This document shows positions 57,478-64,000 of a stretch of 64,000 bases of DNA, one piece after another. The position numbers and the translations under genes are program-made. Source of the stretch: Nocardia mexicana NBRC 108244 (GTDB lineage: Bacteria; Actinomycetota; Actinomycetes; Mycobacteriales; Mycobacteriaceae); assembly GCF_001613165.1 (NCBI RefSeq), contig NZ_BDBV01000055.1:1-64000 (forward strand), given 5' to 3'. The notes under the pieces were generated by a model. It did not search any database. It saw only the letters and a list, made by a program, of their open reading frames with translations, and was not told the origin of the DNA. The first letter of the stretch is position 1, and every line of letters begins with the position of its first letter.

Positions 57478-58608
57478 ATGCGCTCGCTCCTGCTGCTCCT
57501 CGGATGTGTCGTGCTGGCCGTGGCCGGCTGTTCCGGGGATACCGGCGATCCCGGGCCCGCCCCAGCCGCCCGGACGGCGGCGGTGCGCGGCGACCTCGAC
57601 GAGCTGCTGCGCATCGGGGCGGTGGGGGCGATCGCGACCCTCACCGAGAACGGCCGGACGACGACCGTGGCCGCCGGAACCGCCGATATCCGTACCGGGC
57701 AGCCGGTTTCGACCGATCGGCCGCAGCACGTCCGCGTCGGCAGCGTCGCCAAGACCTTCGTCGCGGCGATCGTGCTGCAGCTGGTCGACGCGGGCACGAT
57801 CGCGCTCGACGAGCCGATCGACAGCTACCTTCCCGGGCTGCTCACCGGCGACGGCGTCGACGGGCGCGCCATCACGGTGCGGCAGCTGCTGCAGCACCGC
57901 AGCGGGCTGCCGGAACTCTCCGAGGATCCGCAGATCGAGGAATATCGGGCGGCGCAATCCGGCCGCACCTTTACCCCGGACGAAGAGATTGCCATCGCAT
58001 TGCGGCGCCCGGCGAAATTCGCCCCCGGCAGCCGGTACGAGTACACCAATACCAATTTCATCGTCGCCGCGATGCTCATCGAGCGAATAACCGGACACTC
58101 CTACACCGACGAACTGCAGGCCCGAATTCTCACCCCGCTCGGGCTCACCGGCACCTACCTGCCCGCCGCCGGAGAGCTCGACCTGCGCGAGCCCCATCCG
58201 ATCGGCTACTCCGATATCGACGGCCCGCACACCGATGTCACCCGGATCGAACCGTCGGTGCCCTGGGCGGCCGGCGCCCTGGTGTCCACCGGCGCGGACC
58301 TCAACCGGTTCTTCACGGCGCTGGAACGCGGTGAGGTGGTACCGCCCGCCCAGCTGCGCGAGATGCTCGACGGGGTGCCCATGGGCTCGAGCCTGTTCCA
58401 GAGCGGGCGGTACTACGGCCTCGGCCTCATGTACGGCGACCTGCCGTGCGGCGTCCGGTATCTCGGCCACGACGGCGGGATCGACGGCTTCATCGCCATC
58501 GCGGGCGCCACGTCCGACGGGCGTGCGGTCACAATCTCGGCAACGGGCAGTGTGGACGAGGACGGGGTCGATCCGCTGCGAATGCTCGGGCACGCGCTCT
58601 GCCCGTGA
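57478..58608 (+). CDS. beta-lactamase-fold serine hydrolase lipoprotein (class C type), 376 aa
   Basis: Exported lipoprotein with the penicillin-binding/class C beta-lactamase fold. Signal LLLLLGCVVLAVAGC with a lipobox Cys near residue 18. Catalytic motifs: SxxK in VGSVAKTFVAA near residue 90, YxN in YEYTNTNFI near 185, and HxG-like HDGGIDGF near 335. EPIDSYLPGL and ITVRQLLQHRSGLPEL are typical of D-Ala-D-Ala carboxypeptidase and esterase relatives. TAGGGT ends 6 nt before ATG 57478, so a leaderless transcript is likely. Could be a DD-peptidase or esterase; true beta-lactamase activity is not implied. Confidence 0.9.
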   Translation: MRSLLLLLGCVVLAVAGCSGDTGDPGPAPAARTAAVRGDLDELLRIGAVGAIATLTENGRTTTVAAGTADIRTGQPVSTDRPQHVRVGSVAKTFVAAIVLQLVDAGTIALDEPIDSYLPGLLTGDGVDGRAITVRQLLQHRSGLPELSEDPQIEEYRAAQSGRTFTPDEEIAIALRRPAKFAPGSRYEYTNTNFIVAAMLIERITGHSYTDELQARILTPLGLTGTYLPAAGELDLREPHPIGYSDIDGPHTDVTRIEPSVPWAAGALVSTGADLNRFFTALERGEVVPPAQLREMLDGVPMGSSLFQSGRYYGLGLMYGDLPCGVRYLGHDGGIDGFIAIAGATSDGRAVTISATGSVDEDGVDPLRMLGHALCP

Positions 58609-58668
58609 CCGGTTACGGTGGTAGGCACAGCGTTTCGCACGGCCGCGGCACGTCGGAAGGACCTCCTC

Positions 58669-59994
58669 GTGACCAGTGTCTATCCACCCGGACCGCGGTT
58701 ACCCCGAGCGGTCCAGACGATGCTGTACTCGCGTCGGCGCGGTATGTTCCTCACCGCCCAGGCGCGCCGGTACGGCGACGTGTTCACGCTGCGCATGGTG
58801 CCGCCGTACGCGGAACATCTGGTGGTGTTCTCCCGGCCCGAACACATTCGCGAGGTCTTCGCCGGCGACCCGGCGGATATGCATGCGGGCGAAGGTAACC
58901 GGGTGCTCGGGGCGATCATGGGCGAGCATTCGCTGCTGCTGACCGACGAGGCCGAACACGCCCGCGCCCGCCGCCTGCTCATGCCCGCCTTCACCGGATC
59001 CGCACTGCGCGGCTACCGCACCCTCGTCGAATCGATCGCGAAGGCGCAGGTCGACGGCTGGGTCTCCGGTGCCACGCTCACCACCCTGGACCGCATGAAC
59101 GAACTCACCCTCGACGTGATCATGCAGGTGGTGTTCGGTGTGACCGACCGGCACCGGCGCGACGAGCTGGCGCCGCGGCTGCGCGGCATCCTCGACATCA
59201 GCCCGCTGGTGTTCTTCGCGTGGAAGTATCCGCGCCTGCAGCGATTCGGCCTATGGAAGCGTTTCCGCGAGAATCAGACCGCCATCGACGAGCTGCTCTA
59301 CGGCGAAATCGCCCGCCGCCGAGCGCATCCCGATCTGGATCAGCGCGCCGATGTGCTGTCGCGGCTGCTGTCGGTCGGCTCCGGCGACGATCCGGCCGAC
59401 ACCCCGCTGACCGATGCGGAGCTGCGCGATCAGCTCGTCACGCTGCTGCTCGCCGGTCATGAAACCACCGCCTCGGCGCTGTCGTGGGCATTCCACGAAC
59501 TGGCCGCCAATCCCGCGGTGCAGGACGTGTCTCGCCGCGCGGCCGCCGACGGCGACGACAAATACCTCGAGGCGGTGCTGAAGGAGGCGATGCGGCGGCA
59601 TCCGGTGATCGGCGGGACGGTGCGCCGCCTGACCGCCGACCGCACCGTCTGCGGTCTCGACCTCCCCCGCGGCACCGTCGTATCCACCTCGATCGTGCTG
59701 GCGCATCAGCGGTCCGACAGCTACCCCGACGGCGACCAGTTCCGGCCCGAGCGCTTCCTCGACGGCAGCGTCGCCGCCCACACCTGGCTTCCGTTCGGGG
59801 GCGGTGTGCGCCGTTGCATCGGCGCCGGATTCTCCCTCATGGAGGGCACCACGGTCCTGCGCGAGGTCCTGACCCGCTACACCCTGGCGCTGCCACCCGG
59901 CACCACCGTCGAACCCGGCCGCATCCGCAACATCACCAATATCCCCGCCGCCGGCGGCCGAGTCGCCCTGACCGCCAACCAACTTCGACCCTGA
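58669..59994 (+). CDS. cytochrome P450, 441 aa
   Basis: Heme monooxygenase. I-helix oxygen-binding motif LLLAGHETTASAL near residue 262, ExxR in VLKEAMRRHP, the meander/PERF motif FRPERFLDG, and the heme loop FGGGVRRCIGAGF with the thiolate Cys near residue 388. The N-terminal PPGPRLPRAVQTMLYSRRR is like CYP135/CYP138-type mycobacterial enzymes. Soluble. GTG 58669 has GGAAGGA with an 8-nt spacer. No ferredoxin or reductase gene is adjacent, so redox partners must be elsewhere. Substrate unknown; family members act on steroids, fatty acids or terpenes. Confidence 0.93.
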   Translation: MTSVYPPGPRLPRAVQTMLYSRRRGMFLTAQARRYGDVFTLRMVPPYAEHLVVFSRPEHIREVFAGDPADMHAGEGNRVLGAIMGEHSLLLTDEAEHARARRLLMPAFTGSALRGYRTLVESIAKAQVDGWVSGATLTTLDRMNELTLDVIMQVVFGVTDRHRRDELAPRLRGILDISPLVFFAWKYPRLQRFGLWKRFRENQTAIDELLYGEIARRRAHPDLDQRADVLSRLLSVGSGDDPADTPLTDAELRDQLVTLLLAGHETTASALSWAFHELAANPAVQDVSRRAAADGDDKYLEAVLKEAMRRHPVIGGTVRRLTADRTVCGLDLPRGTVVSTSIVLAHQRSDSYPDGDQFRPERFLDGSVAAHTWLPFGGGVRRCIGAGFSLMEGTTVLREVLTRYTLALPPGTTVEPGRIRNITNIPAAGGRVALTANQLRP

Positions 59995-60029
59995 CGGCGC
60001 GGCAGCGGACGTTCAGTAGGGTCGCCTTC

Positions 60030-60932
60030 ATGATCGAGGTCCCGGAGGCATTCGCCCGGATCAAGGCGGCCAACGAAGGCGAACGCGGGCGGGCGTGGGC
60101 CACGGCGCTGCCGGAGGTGGTGGACGGGCTGCTGCGGCGCTGGTCGTGCACGCCCACGGGGCCGGTGATGTACGGCCAGGTCGGGATCGTCGTCCCCGTG
60201 CTGCGCCGCGACCGCACGCCCGCGGTCGTCAAGGTGTCGTTCCCGCACCCGGGCAACGTCCACGATCCGGACGCGTACGCGACCTGGGACGGCCGCGGCG
60301 CCGTGCGGATGTTCGCGCGTGACGACGACAACTTCGCCCTGCTGCTGGAGCGGGCGTCGCAGCGCACCCTCGCCGCCGTCACCGATCCCGAGCAGGCCCT
60401 CACGATCCAGGGCCGACTCTCACGCAGGCTCGCCGTCGCGGCACCACCCGGACTACCGCGGCTGTCCGATCAGGTCGATCGCTGGGAACACGAGATCCTC
60501 ACCACCGCAACCGACTTCGGCAACCCGCTGCCACGCCGCGTCCTCGACGCCGTCGTCGCCACCCTCCGCGAACTCGGTCCGAACCAGCCCGACATCCTCG
60601 TCCACGGCGACCTGCACGACGCCAACATCCTGGCCTCCGACCGCGAACCCTGGCTCGCCATCGACCCCAAAACCTGGGTCGGCGACCCCGCCCACGACGC
60701 CCTCAATGTGATCCGCAGCCCCCGCCACACCGATGTGCTCCGGTCTCCCAACATGCGCCCAACCATCCTCCGCTACCTCGACATCTATTGCGACGCAGCC
60801 GAACTCGACACCGAACGAACACGACGCTGGACCCAGGCCGGAGCAGTCCGAGAAGCCATGTGGGGCCGCCGCCACGCCGACCCGGACTGGCTCATCCACG
60901 CCACCGACCAACTAGCCGAGGCCCTTGCCTGA
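60030..60932 (+). CDS. APH(6)/hydroxyurea-phosphotransferase family kinase, 300 aa
   Basis: Protein-kinase-fold small-molecule phosphotransferase of the aminoglycoside 6-phosphotransferase/hydroxyurea kinase family. AVVKVSFPHPG carries the ATP-binding Lys, LLLERASQRTLA the Brenner hinge, ILVHGDLHDANILAS the catalytic loop (HGDxxxxN), and AIDPKTWVGDPAHDALNVI the metal-binding Asp. Members phosphorylate streptomycin or unknown metabolites; resistance cannot be inferred from sequence alone. TAGGGT ends 7 nt before ATG 60030 (leaderless). The gene lies 35 bp after the P450 gene. Confidence 0.88.
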   Translation: MIEVPEAFARIKAANEGERGRAWATALPEVVDGLLRRWSCTPTGPVMYGQVGIVVPVLRRDRTPAVVKVSFPHPGNVHDPDAYATWDGRGAVRMFARDDDNFALLLERASQRTLAAVTDPEQALTIQGRLSRRLAVAAPPGLPRLSDQVDRWEHEILTTATDFGNPLPRRVLDAVVATLRELGPNQPDILVHGDLHDANILASDREPWLAIDPKTWVGDPAHDALNVIRSPRHTDVLRSPNMRPTILRYLDIYCDAAELDTERTRRWTQAGAVREAMWGRRHADPDWLIHATDQLAEALA

Positions 60933-60986
60933 GGTACCGGTACCTGCGTGGACATGTCGCTCCGATCCGTAGCGTTGGTACCGTAC
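60933..60986 (+). promoter_or_regulatory. GGTACC palindromes and leaderless promoter of the YunG-like gene
   Basis: GGTACCGGTACC (60933-60944) is a 12-bp perfect palindrome directly after the APH stop; GGTACCGTAC (60977-60986) is a related copy 44 bp downstream. TACCGT in the second copy ends 6 nt before GTG 60991, as a leaderless -10. The repeats may be an operator covering the -10. Confidence 0.4.
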
Positions 60987-60990
60987 AGAT

Positions 60991-61419
60991 GTGGCTGCCG
61001 TTCCCCGCCCTGCCCTGGAGTGCGCCCTGCAGGCAGCTTGGTCCGCCGAGACAAGCAGTGCATCGGATTGGGCTGGTAGCAATTGCGCCAAAGGGCAGTG
61101 CGCCGTGACAGCCTGCGTCGTTCAAGACTACTTCGGTGGGGATATCGTACATTCCATCGCCATCTTGCCGAGCGGTGAGAACGTATCCCACTACTTCAAT
61201 GTAATCGGTAGTGAGACAGTCGATCTCACCCGGGAGCAGTTCCCTCCCGGAACGCGCTTTTCCGTCCCCGCACCAAAGACGCAAGGGTTTCCGTCGACGC
61301 GGGACTACTGCCTTTCCTACGACAGCACCCGACAGCGCTACCACGTGCTACGCAACCGTGTGTCCGCTTATCTTCGAGAATGGAATGAGCCGATATCAAC
61401 CGGCGGTCCAGAGTCCTAG
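60991..61419 (+). CDS. YunG-like protein, 142 aa
   Basis: Small cytoplasmic protein resembling the YunG family. The segment ALQAAWSAETSSASDWAGSNCAKGQCAVTACVVQDYFGGDIV contains a conserved Trp/Ser/Asp-Cys-Gln-Cys (NCAKGQCAVTA) group that looks like a papain- or transglutaminase-like active site; HSIAILPSGENVSHYFNVI follows with a conserved HYxN, compatible with a Cys/His/Asn triad. Start GTG 60991 is leaderless. Its 3' end overlaps the convergent XRE regulator gene by 24 nt. YunG-like genes next to XRE regulators are frequent in actinobacterial accessory regions. Function unknown. Confidence 0.7.
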   Translation: MAAVPRPALECALQAAWSAETSSASDWAGSNCAKGQCAVTACVVQDYFGGDIVHSIAILPSGENVSHYFNVIGSETVDLTREQFPPGTRFSVPAPKTQGFPSTRDYCLSYDSTRQRYHVLRNRVSAYLREWNEPISTGGPES

Positions 61420-62595
61420 GAACTCCCGCGCTTCGCTCACGGACGCGTACGGCCGCAGTCCATCGGCGATGCCGGTCAGAGCGGCCTGCAGTCTGGCTGA
61501 CGCTACAGTACTGATGTTGTCGAAGTTGTCGAGCAGGGCTGCACAGCCGTCAGCGATCGCTCCTGCTTGAACCATGTTCTCCGCCAAGCGGATCTGCCAC
61601 GCTGCCTGTTCGCGGGGGTATTGGACAGCGCCCGAGACCGCCGCGCGCAGGTAGGCGGCAGCTTCCTGGTAGTCGCCCAGACGCGTAAACGCCAGACCCG
61701 TCAGTCCGCTGAGCCGCGCTTCAGGCAGGTGGCCGAGATAGTCGGGGTCATTGCCCCTGGTCGACTCGTACGCTCGGTGTGCGCGGTTGACAGCAGCGAT
61801 CATGGCGGACCGGTCGCCGATAACGCTGTACGCTTCAGCTTCTCGGATGGCCGCCAACGCGCGGAGTTTCGGGCCGCCATCGCGCCGCGCGGCGAGTTGA
61901 GCGGCTTCGGCCAATTGAACGCCCTCTTTCGGTCGTGAACCTTCTCGATACGAGAGCAGGCCAGCATTGATCCAAGCATGGGCTGCCGCAATCCCGTCAC
62001 CGGCGATTGCGGCAGCCTGAGATGCGTCCGCGTAGTAGCGTCGCGCGGCCCGCCAATGACCGGCGTCGTAGTGGACCCAACCTGCCGCGGTCATCATCTC
62101 GGCTCCCGCACTGGTCAGGGCCTTGCCGACTTCGTCGCTGTAGGTGCCGCTGTCCAGCAGCCGTTCGACATACCGCACCTCGTTGGCCGCCACATCGCAC
62201 AGTCGGTCGCCACCTGCAATCAGCTGTAGTTGGTGAATCTGGTTGACGCTACCGACAATTCGATCGACGTCTGTCTGCCCTAAACGGACGTTCGCGGACG
62301 CCGCGGTTCGCTTTTCGGACAGAGTGGCGATGCTGACACCGAATGCTCCAGCTCTGAGAAACTGGCGACGCTGCACGTCTGCCTCCTCGTCCGACTCCAC
62401 CACCAATACGGCAATCGGCACACGTAGCGCCTTGGCCACGCGGCGGAGAACACGGACATCGTAAACAGCCGGACCGTCGTGCTCCAGCTGCGATACGGCT
62501 GGCTGCGTCAAGTGCAGGAGTGCACCCAATTCCGCCTGGGTCATGCCGAGAGATTTTCGAATCCGTCGGATGGTCTGGCCGGTCGTCGTATGCAC
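61396..62595 (-). CDS. XRE family regulator with TPR-like C-terminal half, 399 aa
   Basis: Helix-turn-helix DNA-binding domain at residues about 5-65 (TIRRIRKSLGMTQAELGALLHLTQPAVSQLEHDG). After a linker with VQRRQFLRAGAFG, the remaining 300 residues are alpha-helical repeats (AEMMTAAGWVHYDAGHWRAARRYYADASQAA, AYSVIGDRSAMIAAVNRAHRAYESTRG, LGDYQEAAAYLRAAVSG), a TPR-like array as in peptide- or ligand-sensing RRNPP-like regulators. It begins with GTG at 62595. Divergent small genes share the operator-like repeat at 62676. Ligand unknown. Confidence 0.85.
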   Translation of the reverse strand: MHTTTGQTIRRIRKSLGMTQAELGALLHLTQPAVSQLEHDGPAVYDVRVLRRVAKALRVPIAVLVVESDEEADVQRRQFLRAGAFGVSIATLSEKRTAASANVRLGQTDVDRIVGSVNQIHQLQLIAGGDRLCDVAANEVRYVERLLDSGTYSDEVGKALTSAGAEMMTAAGWVHYDAGHWRAARRYYADASQAAAIAGDGIAAAHAWINAGLLSYREGSRPKEGVQLAEAAQLAARRDGGPKLRALAAIREAEAYSVIGDRSAMIAAVNRAHRAYESTRGNDPDYLGHLPEARLSGLTGLAFTRLGDYQEAAAYLRAAVSGAVQYPREQAAWQIRLAENMVQAGAIADGCAALLDNFDNISTVASARLQAALTGIADGLRPYASVSEAREFLGLWTAG

Positions 62596-62675
62596 GTCGG
62601 ATACCCCGCCATATCACTGAGTCGTCATCGGCACTGCCCCACGGAACGCTGCCAGGACTTCCCGCCCAGCTGCCA

Positions 62676-62716
62676 CCTTATACCGATTTCTGTATAAGGC
62701 ATCGTGATTGCTGTAT
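62676..62716. promoter_or_regulatory. operator-like inverted and direct repeats upstream of XRE gene
   Basis: CCTTATAC (62676-62683) and GTATAAGG (62692-62699) form a perfect inverted repeat with an 8-nt spacer. Overlapping it, GATTTCTGTAT (62685-62695) and GATTGCTGTAT (62706-62716) form a direct repeat 21 bp apart, two helical turns. The site lies 81 bp upstream of the XRE gene start and 111 bp upstream of the divergent small gene, so it probably controls both; the XRE regulator is the natural candidate. Confidence 0.65.
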
Positions 62717-62826
62717 GGACAGCAGAAATGGCGCGCCTTCCGGGCTTACCGTCAGCCACGCCCGCCGCAGAGATCGTTCCCGTGCCGCGGGGCTCACTGA
62801 CGACGAATCAAGGGAGGCAACGGGCG

Positions 62827-63138
62827 ATGAGGGCGTATCCGACCGCGTTCGCGTGGGTAGACGTTGCGGTTTGCCCGTGGGTGGAGCTGGAGAACGCGCG
62901 CATTCGCAGACTCTCCCGCCAGTTGGGTTATCGGCTGTACTGGCCCGGACTTTCCGTTCTCCCACTGGTCGACCAGGTACGCACCGCCGATGTCGATGCC
63001 GTGATTGCGCCGTCACCAACCCATTTCGACGTGATCCAACTACACGCGTTGATGTGCATCGCAGACGTGGAAACCGCTTGCCCCCGAATGAGTTTCGCTC
63101 GATGGACGATGCTCCCCTGTCAGATGGGGGAAGTATGA
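62827..63138 (+). CDS. small actinobacterial hypothetical protein, 103 aa
   Basis: Soluble protein with MRAYPTAFAWVDVAVCPWVE at the N-terminus, then ARIRRLSRQLGYRLYWPG and a DVDAVIAPSPTHFDVIQL segment. It resembles short Nocardia proteins that look like the catalytic-domain core of serine recombinases (alternating Rossmann-like pattern) but without a visible nucleophilic Ser. ATG 62827 has GGGAGG 9 nt upstream; a longer GTG start at 62704 is possible but its extra 41 codons look non-conserved. Its stop overlaps the next ATG (ATGA). Confidence 0.6.
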   Translation: MRAYPTAFAWVDVAVCPWVELENARIRRLSRQLGYRLYWPGLSVLPLVDQVRTADVDAVIAPSPTHFDVIQLHALMCIADVETACPRMSFARWTMLPCQMGEV

Positions 63139-63434
63139 ACGCGGCCTGGTCGGCGATCCTGTCGCTGCTCGCGATCACCGCAGGCATGGTGTATCTCGTG
63201 CTGCGCACCGATGGTGAATACGAGCGAGGGAAGAGTGCGGCTCCTACGCACACCCTTCGCGCGGTGGGGTGGACACACGAGGCACCGGACTACCCGGTGA
63301 CGGTCGCACATGCCCATCGGATCATGCAGCAGCACCGCGCGTGCGACCGCGCCGACTGTCTCCGCAAGCACACCGCCTACCAGGTACTCGTGGAGGCTGG
63401 CCACATCAAACCGGACTCCGGCCGCAATCCGTAG
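63135..63434 (+). CDS. small membrane-anchored protein with His/Cys cluster, 99 aa
   Basis: An N-terminal TM helix (AILSLLAITAGMVYLVL) is followed by a soluble part with HAHRIMQQHRACDRADC and RKHTAYQVLVEAGHIKPDS. The Cys-x4-Cys with neighbouring His could bind a metal. ATG 63135 overlaps the upstream stop (ATGA) and has GGGGGAAG 3 nt before it, so the pair is translationally coupled. The soluble first protein and anchored second protein may form a unit. No named family recognised. Confidence 0.65.
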   Translation: MNAAWSAILSLLAITAGMVYLVLRTDGEYERGKSAAPTHTLRAVGWTHEAPDYPVTVAHAHRIMQQHRACDRADCLRKHTAYQVLVEAGHIKPDSGRNP

Positions 63435-63513
63435 CGGCAGGCCCTGATTCGGAGAGCGTGTCGATGGCGGCAACTGGACGGCCTCATGTGCACACGTTGC
63501 CGCCCGCCTATTC

Positions 63514-63537
63514 CATCAAGCCAGTTTGATGTATTCT
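63514..63537 (+). promoter_or_regulatory. ArsR box and leaderless promoter of arsR-arsC fusion gene
   Basis: CATCAA (63514-63519) and TTGATG (63526-63531) with a 6-nt spacer match the classical ArsR-family operator ATCAA-N6-TTGAT. TATTCT (63532-63537) directly follows and ends 7 nt before GTG 63545, as a leaderless -10. The box therefore abuts the promoter of the regulator itself, indicating autoregulation. Confidence 0.75.
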
Positions 63538-63544
63538 GGTCAAG

Positions 63545-64000
63545 GTGACGACCAGTGATCGGGTGCCGGTTCCGCTGCTGATGCGCATGGCGGCGCATCC
63601 GTTGCGGTGGGCGCTGATGAGCGAGTTGGCGGGTGGGGATCGCCGGGTTCGGGAGTTGGTGGCCGCTGTCGACGAGCCGCAGAATCTCGTGTCGTATCAC
63701 CTGCGGTTGTTGCGCGGGGCCGGGCTGGTGGGCGCGCGGCGCAGCAGTTTCGACGGTCGCGACAGTTACTACCATCTCGATCTCGCCCGCTGCGCGAGCG
63801 CATTCGGCGAGGCCGCCACCGCGCTGCATCCGGCGCTGACACCCGCGGCGCGGCAGTGGCCCTCCGGCAGTGCGGTGTTGTTCCTGTGCACCGGAAACAG
63901 TGCGCGTTCCCCGATCGCCGAGGCGCTGCTGCGGCGCCGCGTCGACGGCATCCACGTCGCGAGCGCGGGCAGCCATCCCAAACCGCGGATGCACCCGAAT
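63545..64000 (+). CDS. ArsR-type regulator fused to low-MW phosphatase/arsenate reductase (3' end outside window)
   Basis: Open frame of 152 codons to the window end. The N-terminal part (about 1-85) is an ArsR-like winged helix: PLLMRMAAHPLRWALMSELA, VRELVAAVDEPQNLVSYHLRLLRGAGLV (recognition helix) and RDSYYHLDL wing. From about residue 113 it continues SAVLFLCTGNSARSPIAEALLRR, the P-loop (C-x5-R-S) of low-molecular-weight protein tyrosine phosphatase-like arsenate reductases. Such ArsR-ArsC fusions are known in actinobacteria. The canonical ArsR box upstream supports arsenic control. The general acid Asp near the C-terminus lies outside the window. Confidence 0.85.
   Translation, partial: MTTSDRVPVPLLMRMAAHPLRWALMSELAGGDRRVRELVAAVDEPQNLVSYHLRLLRGAGLVGARRSSFDGRDSYYHLDLARCASAFGEAATALHPALTPAARQWPSGSAVLFLCTGNSARSPIAEALLRRRVDGIHVASAGSHPKPRMHPN

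Noticed and set aside
62704..62826. Alternative GTG start of the 103-aa gene
   Set aside because: The added 41 codons look non-conserved, while ATG 62827 has a strong SD; TATAAG upstream may still be a promoter with a 5' leader.
1..64000. tRNA, rRNA, insertion sequence or prophage remnants
   Set aside because: No cloverleaf-like sequences, transposase or integrase motifs, or terminal repeats were seen on reading both strands.

Overview
The window is GC-rich (roughly 70 %) chromosomal DNA from a mycolate-type actinobacterium, most likely Nocardia or a close relative (Mycobacteriales). Supporting signs are a mycothiol ligase (MshC), an MMPL transporter next to an MTB12-like lipoprotein, a furA-katG pair, hmuTUV heme uptake, GTG starts, and many genes with no Shine-Dalgarno (SD) sequence but a TANNNT box 6-7 nt before the start codon, as expected for leaderless mRNAs. 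I see no rRNA, tRNA, insertion sequence, prophage or CRISPR array. The species call is inference.

Layout. 0-4.4 kb: start of a secreted protein running off the left edge, a hypothetical, an MTB12-like lipoprotein, an MMPL transporter, a tiny acidic protein, and a GNAT gene behind a possible leader peptide and attenuator hairpin. 4.7-8.0 kb: heme ABC transporter hmuT-hmuU-hmuV under a candidate iron box, with an extra 61-codon Arg-rich ORF fitted between hmuU and hmuV. 8-13.8 kb: aldo/keto reductase, uppP, then the actinobacterial set histidine phosphatase-DUF3090-SCO1664 family-mshC. 13.9-16.9 kb: a 988-residue SRPBCC / thiolase-like (TLP1) / crotonase fusion. 17-24 kb: methyltransferase, patatin-like lipase, small membrane proteins, CPBP protease, fatty acyl-CoA ligase.

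24.2-30.2 kb: two MHS-family major facilitator permeases, an OmpR-type regulator, a sensor kinase and a TAXI-type solute-binding lipoprotein, all on the plus strand, with tandem 29-31 bp repeats before the regulator. No TRAP membrane subunits are present, so the binding protein may be a sensor component for uptake of an organic acid. 30.4-32.6 kb: Ser/Thr kinase with a secreted sensor domain, convergent with an L,D-transpeptidase. 33.2-37.9 kb: AraC regulator, furA-katG, HugZ-like protein (oxidative stress and heme). 38-49.6 kb: two different flavin oxidases, P1 peptidase, SCO6745-family protein, a planctomycete-like membrane kinase with a DFN motif, YdjM-type hydrolase, phosphoribosyltransferase, cyclophilin, methyltransferase, membrane protein and NmrA-like reductase. 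49.8-57.3 kb: narGHJI with four-base overlaps and a HdeD-like protein. 57.5-60.9 kb: beta-lactamase-fold lipoprotein, cytochrome P450, APH(6)-type kinase.

61-64 kb looks accessory: YunG-like protein, XRE regulator with TPR-like repeats, a pair of small proteins behind an operator-like palindrome, and the start of an ArsR-ArsC fusion gene behind a canonical ArsR box. The most unusual items are the triple-domain fusion, the MHS/two-component/TAXI locus, the Arg-rich ORF in the heme operon, the leader-peptide/attenuator before the GNAT gene, the DFN kinase, and a 17-bp palindromic element repeated in two promoters.
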